From positions 1 to 59,206 of the forward strand of contig CAYXYU010000011.1 of assembly GCA_964469525.1 (NCBI GenBank): DNA of 59,206 nucleotides, in the 5' to 3' direction. This document shows, in pieces, positions 15,489 through 24,481 of this stretch. The notes under the pieces are model-generated. The model was not told the origin of the DNA. It saw nothing but the letters and a program-made list of their open reading frames with translations, and did no database searches. The number at the start of each line of letters is the position of its first letter. The first letter of the stretch is position 1. The stretch comes from JABDCD01 sp964469525 (GTDB lineage: Bacteria > Pseudomonadota > Alphaproteobacteria > Rickettsiales > SXRF01). Position numbers and translations under genes: made by a program.

Positions 15489-16360
15489 AGGGCATCGTAC
15501 TGGCAGGAGGATCGGGCACGCGGCTGGCGCCCATGACCACCGTCATCAGCAAGCAGCTGCTGCCGGTCTACGACAAGCCGATGATCTATTACCCGCTATC
15601 GATCCTGCTCTTGGCGGGCATTCGGGATATACTTATTATTTCCACGCCGCACGATCTGCCGATGATGCGCACGCTGCTGGAGGATGGCAGCCAGTTCGGC
15701 GTCCGTTTTTCCTATGCCGAGCAGCCCAGGCCGCAGGGTATCGCCCAGTCCTTCCTGATCGGAGAGAAATTCATTGACGGCCAGCCGGTCTGCCTGATTC
15801 TCGGCGATAATATCTTTTACAGCGAAACGCTGCCTGCGAATGTTGAAACCGCCTCGGAGCTGACGGAGGGCGGCTTGGTGTTTGCCTACCGGGTGAGTGA
15901 TCCGCAGCGTTACGGCGTCGTGGAAATCGATGGTAAGGGCAATGCGATTTCCATCGAGGAAAAACCAAAAAATCCGAGATCGTCGCTGGCGGTGACCGGA
16001 CTTTATTTTTATGACGGTCAGGTAGTGAATATCGCCCGCAAGCTCAAGCCATCGGGGCGTGGCGAGCTGGAAATTACGGATGTCAATAAGGCCTATATGG
16101 CGCAAGGCAAGCTTCGCGTGCAGCTGATGGGCCGCGGCACGGCCTGGCTCGATAGCGGCACACCGGAATCGCTGCTGTCGGCGGCGCAGTTCGTACAGAC
16201 CATCGAGGCGCGACAGAGCTGGAAGATCGCCTGCCTCGAGGAAATCGCCCTGCGCAAGAAATTTATCGACCGCGCGCAGTTCCGCCGCCGCATCCAGTTA
16301 TATGGCAATAACGATTACGGCACGTACCTCCAGCGCGTGTTCGACGAGATGCCTGTGTAA
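15485..16360 (+). CDS. rfbA: Glucose-1-phosphate thymidylyltransferase
   Basis: A 291-residue nucleotidyltransferase that joins dTTP and glucose-1-phosphate. The start MKGIVLAGGSGTRLAPMTTV contains the GGSGTRL nucleotide loop; LLPVYDKPMIYYPLS and LILGDNIFYS follow (LGDN binds metal), and SIEEKPKNPRS and RGTAWLDSGT complete the pattern. The start at 15485 overlaps the rfbB stop as ATGA; the longer frame from 15458 is unnecessary. Confidence 0.97.
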   Translation: MKGIVLAGGSGTRLAPMTTVISKQLLPVYDKPMIYYPLSILLLAGIRDILIISTPHDLPMMRTLLEDGSQFGVRFSYAEQPRPQGIAQSFLIGEKFIDGQPVCLILGDNIFYSETLPANVETASELTEGGLVFAYRVSDPQRYGVVEIDGKGNAISIEEKPKNPRSSLAVTGLYFYDGQVVNIARKLKPSGRGELEITDVNKAYMAQGKLRVQLMGRGTAWLDSGTPESLLSAAQFVQTIEARQSWKIACLEEIALRKKFIDRAQFRRRIQLYGNNDYGTYLQRVFDEMPV

Positions 16361-17277
16361 TGGATGCCGGTATCCTGATTCTCGGCCGGGATGGGCAGGT
16401 GGGCGGCGCGTTGGTAAGGCTGCTGGGATCGCGGGCCATTGCCCCCGGGCGTGGCGAGGCCGATTTCCTGAAGCATGATTTTATTAAGCAGCTGGAGCAA
16501 TGGCTGGCAGGTCGCCCCGTATCCGTCGTCATCAATGCCGCCGCATATACGGCGGTTGACAAAGCAGAGAGTGAGGGCAGGGAGGAGGCTTTCCGTATCA
16601 ATAGCGAAGCGGTAGGGGAGCTGGCAGCATGGTGCTGCGAGCGACAGTTACCGTTGGTGCATTACTCGACTGACTACGTGTTTGACGGCAGCGGTGATCG
16701 GCCATGGCGGGAGCAGGACACACCGCATCCGGTGAACGCCTACGGCGAGAGTAAGCTGGCGGGCGAACATGCATTGCGCGGGGCGGGATGCGATTATCTG
16801 CTGCTGCGTACCTCCTGGATCTATGATGCCTATGGAAAGAATTTCTTCAACACCATGTTGCGGTTGATGGGCGAGAAGGAAAGACTGGCGGTAGTATCCG
16901 ACCAGATCGGCGCGCCGACCTATGCCCCACATCTGGCGCGGGCAACGCTCAGCGCCCTGAATCGTGCCGCCGCGGGTGACGCGTTTCCTTCAGGAACCTA
17001 TCATCTGTGCAGCGGCGGTGAGACTAGCTGGCATGATTTTGCGTCCGCCATTTTTGCGCTTGCCAGAGCCCATGGTTGTGCCCTTAAATGCCAGCGCGTC
17101 GATCCTATTCCGACATCCGACTACCCGACGCCGGCGCGTCGTCCGCTCAACTCCCAGCTGGATTGCACGCAGGCACGGCAGGTGCTGGGCGTAGCGCTGC
17201 CGCATTGGGAGGAAGGGCTCAAGGAATGTTTCAAAGAGAAATATGCAGGTTCAGGATTGCAGGCTAGCCGGGCTTAA
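16360..17277 (+). CDS. rfbD: dTDP-4-dehydrorhamnose reductase
   Basis: A 305-residue SDR-family reductase that completes dTDP-L-rhamnose. It starts MDAGILILGRDGQVGGALVR, with the NADPH loop GRDGQVG. It also has NAAAYTAVDKAE, YSTDYVFDGSG and NAYGESKLAGE (Tyr-x3-Lys). It starts on the rfbA stop (TAATG) and overlaps the next gene by 35 bp. Confidence 0.96.
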   Translation: MDAGILILGRDGQVGGALVRLLGSRAIAPGRGEADFLKHDFIKQLEQWLAGRPVSVVINAAAYTAVDKAESEGREEAFRINSEAVGELAAWCCERQLPLVHYSTDYVFDGSGDRPWREQDTPHPVNAYGESKLAGEHALRGAGCDYLLLRTSWIYDAYGKNFFNTMLRLMGEKERLAVVSDQIGAPTYAPHLARATLSALNRAAAGDAFPSGTYHLCSGGETSWHDFASAIFALARAHGCALKCQRVDPIPTSDYPTPARRPLNSQLDCTQARQVLGVALPHWEEGLKECFKEKYAGSGLQASRA

Positions 17278-17803
17278 GACCATCCAGATCAAGCTGCTGG
17301 GGGACAGCCGCGGCTTCTTCAGCGAGCGCTTCAACGCGCGGAGCTTTGCCGCAGCCGGTCTTCCTGACCGGTTCGATCAGGATAACCACTCACGTTCCGC
17401 TCCGGGTATCCTGCGTGGCCTGCATTACCAGTACGATCCGCCGCAGGGCAAGCTGGTCGGCGTGGTGCGCGGCCGGGTGTGGGATGTGGCGCTGGACATC
17501 CGGCCCGATTCGGCGACATTCGGGCAGCATTTCAGCATCGAGCTTTCCGGCGACAACGGCATGATGCTGTGGATTCCGCCGGGATTCGCGCATGGCTTCT
17601 GCGTGCTGGGCGACGAGCCGGCCGACATGTATTACAAGGTCACCGGCTTTTACAACCCACAGGGTGAGGGCGGCATCGCCTGCAATGACCCGGAACTGAA
17701 GATCGACTGGCCGGTAGAAAACCCGCAGCTTTCCGAGCGCGATAAAAAACAGCAGAGCTGGAAGCAATATTGCGCTAATCCTCCATCATGGAGGAGCGCC
17801 TAA
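17243..17803 (+). CDS. rfbC: dTDP-4-dehydrorhamnose 3,5-epimerase
   Basis: A 186-residue cupin enzyme acting on dTDP-4-keto-6-deoxyglucose. Key stretches are GFFSERFNARSFAAAGLPDR, DNHSRSAPGILRGLHYQYDP (with the catalytic His of RGLHYQ) and WIPPGFAHGFCVLG. The first codons lie inside rfbD (35-bp overlap), and its stop overlaps the next start as TAATG. The cluster order B-A-D-C has all four steps present. Confidence 0.96.
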   Translation: MQVQDCRLAGLKTIQIKLLGDSRGFFSERFNARSFAAAGLPDRFDQDNHSRSAPGILRGLHYQYDPPQGKLVGVVRGRVWDVALDIRPDSATFGQHFSIELSGDNGMMLWIPPGFAHGFCVLGDEPADMYYKVTGFYNPQGEGGIACNDPELKIDWPVENPQLSERDKKQQSWKQYCANPPSWRSA

Positions 17804-19623
17804 TGGCTTTGTGCAGTGTCATCATGGTCACCTACCACACCGGGCCAATGCTGTTCGCCAGCATGAAGACCGTGTTGCGCCAGCGGCAGTTGACTGAACT
17901 GATCCTGGTCGATAACGGCAATCCGCCGGACGTGCTGGCGCGGCTACAGCAGATGGCGCTTTCCGATGTGCGGCTTAAGATTGTTACCGGACACGGTAAT
18001 ATCGGCTTTTCCAAGGCATGTAATCTGGGTTCCAAGCAGGCGGCGGGCGATTTCGTCATGCTGCTGAGCCCCGATTGCCTGTTGCCGCCGGAGGCGCTGG
18101 CTGACCTGATGGTGGCGCTGACGGATACACCCGATGCGACGCTGGCCGGCCCGTGGATGGTGTGCCCCGATGGCAGCGAGAAGCAGGGCGGGCGCAGCGA
18201 GCTGCTGACGCCGGCCACCGCCTTTAATGAGGTATTCGGCCTTTACCGTTTCCCCCGCTTCAAGGGGCTGGCGATACGCGGGGACATGCCGCGCGAGATG
18301 CACCAGGTCCCAGCTGTTTCCGGTGCCTGCATGTGCCTGCGCAAGGCAGATTATATCCGCCTGTTCGGGCTGGATGAGAGCTTCTTCCTGCATGTCGCGG
18401 ATGCCGATCTCTGCCTGCGCGTGCATAAGATGGGCGGCAAGGTGATCTGCGTGCCATCGGTGCAGGTGACGCATATGCGCGCGCGCAGCCCGGAGGCATC
18501 GCCGCACTTTGTCGAATGGCAGAAGGCGAAAGCTTTCATACGCTATTTCGACAAGCATTTCCGCAGCACCTACGTGCCCGGCGTGCTGATGCTGATCAAG
18601 CTGGCGATCCTTGGACGCTTCGCGGTGAAGGTGGGCCAGGCGACCCTGCGCGGGCTGCTGTGCCGTTCGCGCACCGCAGATCCGCCGACCAAGCGGCTGA
18701 TGCTGCTGGCCTCGGGCCTGTCGGAGATCGTGGAGAGCGACGAATTGCACGGCAAGACCGTGCTCATAACGGGTGCCACCAGCCAGGTGGGCTTATGCGT
18801 GCTGCGCCGCCTGCTGGCGGCAGGCGCGGCGGTACTGGCGATCAGCCGCGGCGATCCCATTCCGTTTTATCATGAGCGGCTGCGCTGGATCAAAGGCGAC
18901 CTCACCGACGAGGCGCTTCATCTGCACGGCTATCTGGCCGACATGCTGGTGCATTGTGCGCCGCTGTGGCACCTGACTGGCACCATCGACCTGTTGGCCG
19001 ACGCCGAGGTGAAACGCGTGATCGCCTTCGGTTCGACTTCGGTTTTCGTCAAGGCGCTGTCGAAGAACAGCTATGAGCGCGAGGTGGTCGAGATGCTGTC
19101 GCAGGCTGAGTCGACCATTTCCGAGAAATGCACCGCCAAGGAGATGCAGTGGACGATCCTGCGGCCGACGGTGATTTACGGCGTCGGGCTCGATCTCAGC
19201 ATTACTTCACTCGCGCAGTTCATCCGCCGCTTCCGCTTTTTTCCCGTCTATCCGCCGGCGTTCGGCAAGCGCCAGCCGGTGCATGCCGACGATCTGGCGC
19301 TGGCGGTGATGCAGGCGCTATTCAAGGAAAGCACGTACGGGAAGGCGTACAATGTCAGCGGCGGCGAAATCATGACCTACCGCGAGATGCTGGAGCGGTT
19401 ATTCCGATTGTATAATAAGCCGCCGCGCATCGTTGTCTCCACTGCCTTGCCGTTCCTGCTCGACATGGCGGGGAAGCTGACGCGCAGGAAACATATCAAC
19501 GGCGAGATTGCGCGCCGCATGAATGACGACCTGGTATTCTTCCATGACGACGCGAAGCGAGATTTCGGCTTTTCGCCGCGCCCGTTCTTAAGCGGCGGCG
19601 AACGCGATATAGAGGGTTTCTGA
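17803..19623 (+). CDS. GT2 glycosyltransferase fused to an NAD-dependent epimerase-like SDR domain
   Basis: A 606-residue two-domain protein. Residues about 1-255 are a GT2 glycosyltransferase of the rhamnosyltransferase (WbbL/RfbN) type: CSVIMVTYHTGPMLFASMKT, ELILVDNGNPP, FVMLLSPDCLLP, then SGACMCLRKADYIRLFGLDE and FFLHVADADLCLRVH. After a linker, about 317-600 is an extended SDR with GKTVLITGATSQVG and ILRPTVIYGVG. Its RQPVHADDLALAVMQAL and YNVSGGEIMTYREM match epimerase-like proteins known from O-antigen clusters. The usual Tyr-x3-Lys pair is not evident. The start at 17803 has GGAGGA upstream and overlaps the rfbC stop (TAATG). It probably transfers rhamnose and modifies an attached sugar; the fusion is unusual. 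Confidence 0.88.
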   Translation: MALCSVIMVTYHTGPMLFASMKTVLRQRQLTELILVDNGNPPDVLARLQQMALSDVRLKIVTGHGNIGFSKACNLGSKQAAGDFVMLLSPDCLLPPEALADLMVALTDTPDATLAGPWMVCPDGSEKQGGRSELLTPATAFNEVFGLYRFPRFKGLAIRGDMPREMHQVPAVSGACMCLRKADYIRLFGLDESFFLHVADADLCLRVHKMGGKVICVPSVQVTHMRARSPEASPHFVEWQKAKAFIRYFDKHFRSTYVPGVLMLIKLAILGRFAVKVGQATLRGLLCRSRTADPPTKRLMLLASGLSEIVESDELHGKTVLITGATSQVGLCVLRRLLAAGAAVLAISRGDPIPFYHERLRWIKGDLTDEALHLHGYLADMLVHCAPLWHLTGTIDLLADAEVKRVIAFGSTSVFVKALSKNSYEREVVEMLSQAESTISEKCTAKEMQWTILRPTVIYGVGLDLSITSLAQFIRRFRFFPVYPPAFGKRQPVHADDLALAVMQALFKESTYGKAYNVSGGEIMTYREMLERLFRLYNKPPRIVVSTALPFLLDMAGKLTRRKHINGEIARRMNDDLVFFHDDAKRDFGFSPRPFLSGGERDIEGF

Positions 19624-20483
19624 TGCGCATTTCTTACGTCAACGGCCGCTACCTGCCGCACCGCAAGGCCACGGTGCATATCGAGGACCGGGGTTACCAG
19701 TTCGCCGACGGCGTGTATGAGTATGTCGCCTTCTATAACGGTACGCTGCTCGACGGCGGCCTGCATTTCCGGCGGCTGGGGCGTAGCCTGAAAGCATTGC
19801 ATATACCCATGCCGATGCCGCGGGAAGATTTGGAGCAGGCGGTACGCAGGTTGATCGAAAAGAATAAGCGTACTGACGGCGGGCTTTATATCCAGGTGAC
19901 GCGCGGCGTGGCGGAGCGCAATCATCCGTTTCCGGCGAAGGCGAAGCCGTCCCTGAGCATGACCGTCTGCCCGCCCAAGACACCGTCGCCGGAAGAAGTG
20001 ACCGGCGGCGTGAAAGTGATCACCCTGCCCGACCTGCGCTGGGCGCGGCGCGATATCAAATCCATCTCGCTGCTGCCCAATATCCTTGCCAAGCAGGAAG
20101 CGGCAAAAGCGGGCGCGCGCGAGGCATGGCTGATCCAGGGCGAAGTAATTACGGAAGGAGCGGCGTCGAACGCCTATATCGTCACGACTTCGGGCGAAGT
20201 GGTGACCCATCCGGCCGATGAGCGCATTCTGGCCGGCGTAACGCGCGACGTGCTGCTGAGGCTGGCAAAGAAGGAAGGCATCCGGATGATCGAGCGGCCC
20301 TTCGCCGTTTCCGATATGAAAACGGCGGCGGAAGCCTTCATCACCTCCACTTCGGCCAACGTGCTGCCGGTGATTCGCATCGACAAGGCGAAAGTCGGTA
20401 GCGGCAGGGTCGGGCCGGTGACACGGAGGTTGCAGAAGCTGTATTTTGAACATATAGGGCGGCAGACGGGGAAGAAATTATGA
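19623..20483 (+). CDS. dat: D-amino-acid transaminase (PLP fold type IV)
   Basis: A 286-residue class IV aminotransferase. Features of D-alanine transaminase are RGYQFADGVYEYVAFYNG, RRLGRSLKALHIPMP and RRDIKSISLLPNILAKQEAA (Lys of DIKS is the PLP-binding lysine). EGAASNAYIV and ILAGVTRDVLLRLA follow. It interconverts D-alanine and D-glutamate with their keto acids, supplying D-amino acids for peptidoglycan. Branched-chain transaminase or aminodeoxychorismate lyase are less likely from the DIKS-NIL pattern. It starts on the TGATG of the upstream fusion gene. Confidence 0.9.
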   Translation: MRISYVNGRYLPHRKATVHIEDRGYQFADGVYEYVAFYNGTLLDGGLHFRRLGRSLKALHIPMPMPREDLEQAVRRLIEKNKRTDGGLYIQVTRGVAERNHPFPAKAKPSLSMTVCPPKTPSPEEVTGGVKVITLPDLRWARRDIKSISLLPNILAKQEAAKAGAREAWLIQGEVITEGAASNAYIVTTSGEVVTHPADERILAGVTRDVLLRLAKKEGIRMIERPFAVSDMKTAAEAFITSTSANVLPVIRIDKAKVGSGRVGPVTRRLQKLYFEHIGRQTGKKL

Positions 20484-21142
20484 AACTCACTCCGCCAAAA
20501 GCTGTCATCTTTGACTGGGACAACACGCTGGTCGATACCTGGCCGATCATCCATGACGCGCTGAACGCGACCTTCTGCGAATGGAACATGCCAGAATGGA
20601 GCATTCAACAGACCATGGCGCGCGTGCGTAAGTCCATGCGCGATTCTTTTCCTGATTTATTCGGAGATGACTGGCAGAAGGCGGGCGACCGCTACCGCCA
20701 GCATTACCGCAACCTGCATCTCGACAAGCTCAATCCGTTACCCCATGCGGAAGAAGTGCTGGACCGCGTCAAAGAACGCAATCTGCTGTCGGTGGTGGTG
20801 AGCAACAAACTCGGGCCATCGTTGCGCGAAGAGGTTCAGCATCTCGGCTGGAACGCGCTGTTCGACGCCATCGTCGGCTCGGACGATGCGGCGCGCGACA
20901 AGCCGCATGCCGACCCGGTGCACAAGGCGTTCGAAAAAACCCATATCAAGCCGGGAAGCGATGTCTGGTTTGTCGGCGATTCGGAGATCGACCTTGAATG
21001 CGCGCTGGCGTGCGGCTGCACGGCTATTTTGTACGGCGAAACCGCCAAGTTGCATCCGGAGTTCAGCGCTACCCATTACCTGGGTTTTCCCTACCATGCG
21101 CATGTGCATCACCATGGTGAGACGCTGGGCTTACTGGCATAA
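20480..21142 (+). CDS. HAD-superfamily phosphatase (phosphoglycolate phosphatase-like)
   Basis: A 220-residue HAD hydrolase. Motif I is VIFDWDNTLVDTW with the nucleophile Asp; motif II is around VVVSNKLG; motif III/IV is KPHADPVHKAFEK and VWFVGDSEIDLECAL. The helical cap is of the Gph type. It removes a phosphate from a small molecule; the substrate is not known. It overlaps dat by 4 bp and is the last gene of the long exbB-rfb run, stopping 8 bp before the convergent tyrA. Confidence 0.9.
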   Translation: MKLTPPKAVIFDWDNTLVDTWPIIHDALNATFCEWNMPEWSIQQTMARVRKSMRDSFPDLFGDDWQKAGDRYRQHYRNLHLDKLNPLPHAEEVLDRVKERNLLSVVVSNKLGPSLREEVQHLGWNALFDAIVGSDDAARDKPHADPVHKAFEKTHIKPGSDVWFVGDSEIDLECALACGCTAILYGETAKLHPEFSATHYLGFPYHAHVHHHGETLGLLA

Positions 21143-21150
21143 TTTCACCG

Positions 21151-21172
21151 TCATTCCCAAAGGCGGGAATGA
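21151..21172. repeat. Short palindrome at the convergent ends of the HAD gene and tyrA
   Basis: TCATTCCC and GGGAATGA form an 8-bp stem around AAAGGC. It resembles an end of repeat family A. It encodes the last residues (HSRLWE) and the stop of tyrA and may act as a weak bidirectional terminator. Confidence 0.5.
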
Positions 21173-22272
21173 TGGTGAAGCGTCTCTGCCAGTTTCCGCA
21201 TATCTCCCGACTCCAGTACATTCCGGAAGTGCTTCAGCGTCTCCAGGTAGTTGTCCAGCAGCGGTATGATCCCGGCATACTGGTTAGAAATATGCTCGAT
21301 GTCCTCATCCGGCGGGATGGCGGCGGGGCTGGTGAAATCAGTGAAGCCGGCGCCCGCATAGCGCGCGAAGGGAAAGCCGGCCTGTTTTTCCGCTTCCATG
21401 ACGGTGGTGATCAGACATGATGCGGCAATGCGCGGAAAAAGGACGATGTTGACTAATGCGATATTATGTTCATTGGTTTCTCCTGTTGGTCCCTGTTTTA
21501 ATTCCCGGCGGATATGGTGCAGCACGTCAAGATAACGGTCCAACCCCTTCAGCAGATTGACGTGGTTTAAGGAAAATATCTCCGCCCACAGGGCAGGGGA
21601 CGATTTGCACAGGCGCAGGAATTTCCGCAAGCTCTCATCCTGTGTCTTCATATGTTCTGACAGCAGGGATGCCACTGCGAAGGCTAGCAGTTGCGGCAGG
21701 TGCGAGACATAGGCATAGATCAGGTCGTGGAGATGCGGCGGCATGGCTTCGACGCGCGCCCCTATGGCTTTCCAGAAATCCATGATTTTCTGCAGCGCCT
21801 CGCTGTGTTGCGGCTGCTCGGGGGTGATTACTATCAGTTTGCGCTCGAACAGGTTGGATTTTCCGGCGGTTACGCCTGCCTGCTCACTGCCGGCGATGGG
21901 ATGCGCCGGAAAGAATTCAACGGTCTCCGGAAGATGCGGTGCGATGGCGGCGATGGCGGCCTGCTTGATGGAGCAGACATCCATGATGATCGCGCCTTCC
22001 TTTAAATGAGGCGCAATCACTTCCGCCAGCGCGCCAAGCGCAGCGGGCGGCGCGGCGAGAATGACAAGATCGCTTTGCTTTACGGCAGCAGCCGGGTCGG
22101 GCAGGGCGGTATCGATAAAGCCCTGCTTGCGGGCGAAGGCCAGCGACACTTCATTGCGGTCACTGGCGACGATATGCCTGGCCAGTTTTTTATCGTGCGC
22201 GGCCCGCGCAATGGAACTGCCGATCAGGCCGAGCCCGAGGATGGTTATGCGGTCGAAAATATGGTTCGTCAT
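21151..22272 (-). CDS. tyrA: Prephenate/arogenate dehydrogenase
   Basis: A 373-residue enzyme of tyrosine synthesis. The N-terminal Rossmann domain begins ITILGLGLIGSSIARAAHDK; LVILAAPPAALGAL and MDVCSIKQAAI follow; FFPAHPIAGSEQAG holds the conserved HPIAGSE. The helical C-terminal domain has YVSHLPQLLAFA. It is longer than most TyrA proteins (about 290-310), with an extra C-terminal region of about 60 residues. The start codon lies in the end of a palindromic repeat (22268-22353), and the C-terminus is made by another palindrome. It is the last gene of a chorismate mutase-hisC-tyrA group. Confidence 0.93.
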   Translation of the reverse strand: MTNHIFDRITILGLGLIGSSIARAAHDKKLARHIVASDRNEVSLAFARKQGFIDTALPDPAAAVKQSDLVILAAPPAALGALAEVIAPHLKEGAIIMDVCSIKQAAIAAIAPHLPETVEFFPAHPIAGSEQAGVTAGKSNLFERKLIVITPEQPQHSEALQKIMDFWKAIGARVEAMPPHLHDLIYAYVSHLPQLLAFAVASLLSEHMKTQDESLRKFLRLCKSSPALWAEIFSLNHVNLLKGLDRYLDVLHHIRRELKQGPTGETNEHNIALVNIVLFPRIAASCLITTVMEAEKQAGFPFARYAGAGFTDFTSPAAIPPDEDIEHISNQYAGIIPLLDNYLETLKHFRNVLESGDMRKLAETLHHHSRLWE

Positions 22273-22353
22273 TGCGAGCGTAGCGAAGCAATCCAGAAGA
22301 TTTTTTGCAATAGAAAACTGGATTGCTTCGTCGCTTCCGTTCCTCGCAATGAC
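22268..22353. repeat. Palindromic repeat, family C
   Basis: Arms GTCATTGCGAG and CTCGCAATGAC are inverted, with inner arms GAAGCAATCCAG and CTGGATTGCTTC. This is the common 'GTCATTGCGAGCGAAGCGAAGCAATCCA' type. Its left end supplies the tyrA start codon; its right end lies 5 bp from the hisC stop. Single copy in this window. Confidence 0.85.
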
Positions 22354-22357
22354 GGCT

Positions 22358-23426
<1,069 letters not shown>

Positions 23427-23449
<23 letters not shown>

Positions 23450-24356
23450 GGAGAGGCTGTTTGGCTACACTGGTTTCCTTGCCGACAGCGACGGGTACCG
23501 CATACGCGCCGAGGAAGCTGATCTTGAAGATGGCGCGGCCGATCGCCGTGCGCAGCGACTGGATGCCGGGGTGCTCGTCGGTCACGAAGCCGCGGATTTC
23601 GATCAGGTGGTGGCGCGTGTTGGTGGTAAGGGTGGCGATGTTGATCCAGGTGACGTCGAGCTGCGCCGCGGCGAATGCCGTCTGCATCCGGTGCTGACTG
23701 ACATTGTGATCAGCCTCTACCACCAGAACCGAGCAGTCGTCGCCCGATGGCTCGGGGGTGATATGACCGATGGCGAGCGCCGACGGTACATCCCGTCCCT
23801 GACCGTCGTAAACGAATGGCAGGCGGGCGAAGATCTTGGGCATATCGCCGTGATGGCCCATCAAGTTGGTCCACCAGTAACTGGTGTCAGAGCCGCGCAG
23901 CATGGGCACGATGCCAACCGATGCCTTGCCGTCCATGAGGTCGCCGATGACCCGCTTGACGTGCGGATGCGTTACGGCAGGGATGGCGGCACCGAAATAC
24001 TCCCGTGCCATCCACAGCAGGTCGTGCTCGCGCTCGGAAGCGTAGACCGACATCGACATCGGCGATTCGGCGGAAGTGGACATGCCGATGATGAGCCGCC
24101 AGATGCCGGCGGCGGCGATGGGGTTGAAGGAAGTGCCCTCGAACAGCTTCACGATGCGCCGCACCATCTCGGCCTCGCGGCCGGGGCGCAGCGGGCATTT
24201 CCCCGGCGCCGCGCGCCGCTTCATGCCACCCACCCGCTCGACGATGCCGGTGCGGTCGAGCAGCAGCTTGACGATGCGGTCATCTATCTCATCGATCTGG
24301 CGGCGATAGCTGGCCAGTTCCCGTTCGATATCGGGGGAATCTTTTTTGTTAAACAT
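23427..24356 (-). CDS. Chorismate mutase with C-terminal prephenate dehydratase-like region
   Basis: A 309-residue protein. The N-terminal part (about 5-90) is a type II chorismate mutase helix bundle: YRRQIDEIDDRIVKLLLDRT and GREAEMVRRIVKLFEG. Residues about 100-300 resemble a degenerate prephenate dehydratase/periplasmic-binding fold plus an ACT-like end (IEIRGFVTDEHPGI). I see no clear dehydratase Thr-Arg-Phe motif, so dehydratase activity is doubtful. The start at 24356 has AAAGGAAG 4-5 bases upstream. It forms prephenate for the downstream tyrA and overlaps hisC. Confidence 0.85.
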
Positions 24357-24443
24357 GGCTTCCTTTGTATTAAGGGGAGGCAGAGCATAGAGCAATGCCT
24401 TAACCCTTTCAAGGCAAGATAAAGTCTGCTTCTCGCGGATTCC

Positions 24444-24472
24444 TTGACCGTACCGGCGGCTTGCCATATCAA
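24444..24472 (+). promoter_or_regulatory. Candidate sigma70 promoter of metX (near-leaderless)
   Basis: TTGACC at 24444-24449, a 17-bp spacer and TATCAA at 24467-24472. The start site would fall at about 24479-24480, only two or three bases before the ATG at 24482, and the ATG has no ribosome-binding site. Confidence 0.45.
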
Positions 24473-24481
24473 TAACTGTCT

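Noticed and set aside
24357..24481. SAM-II riboswitch upstream of metX
   Set aside because: Looked for because it is common before metX in alphaproteobacteria; I do not see its conserved pseudoknot elements, and the likely transcript start lies next to the ATG.
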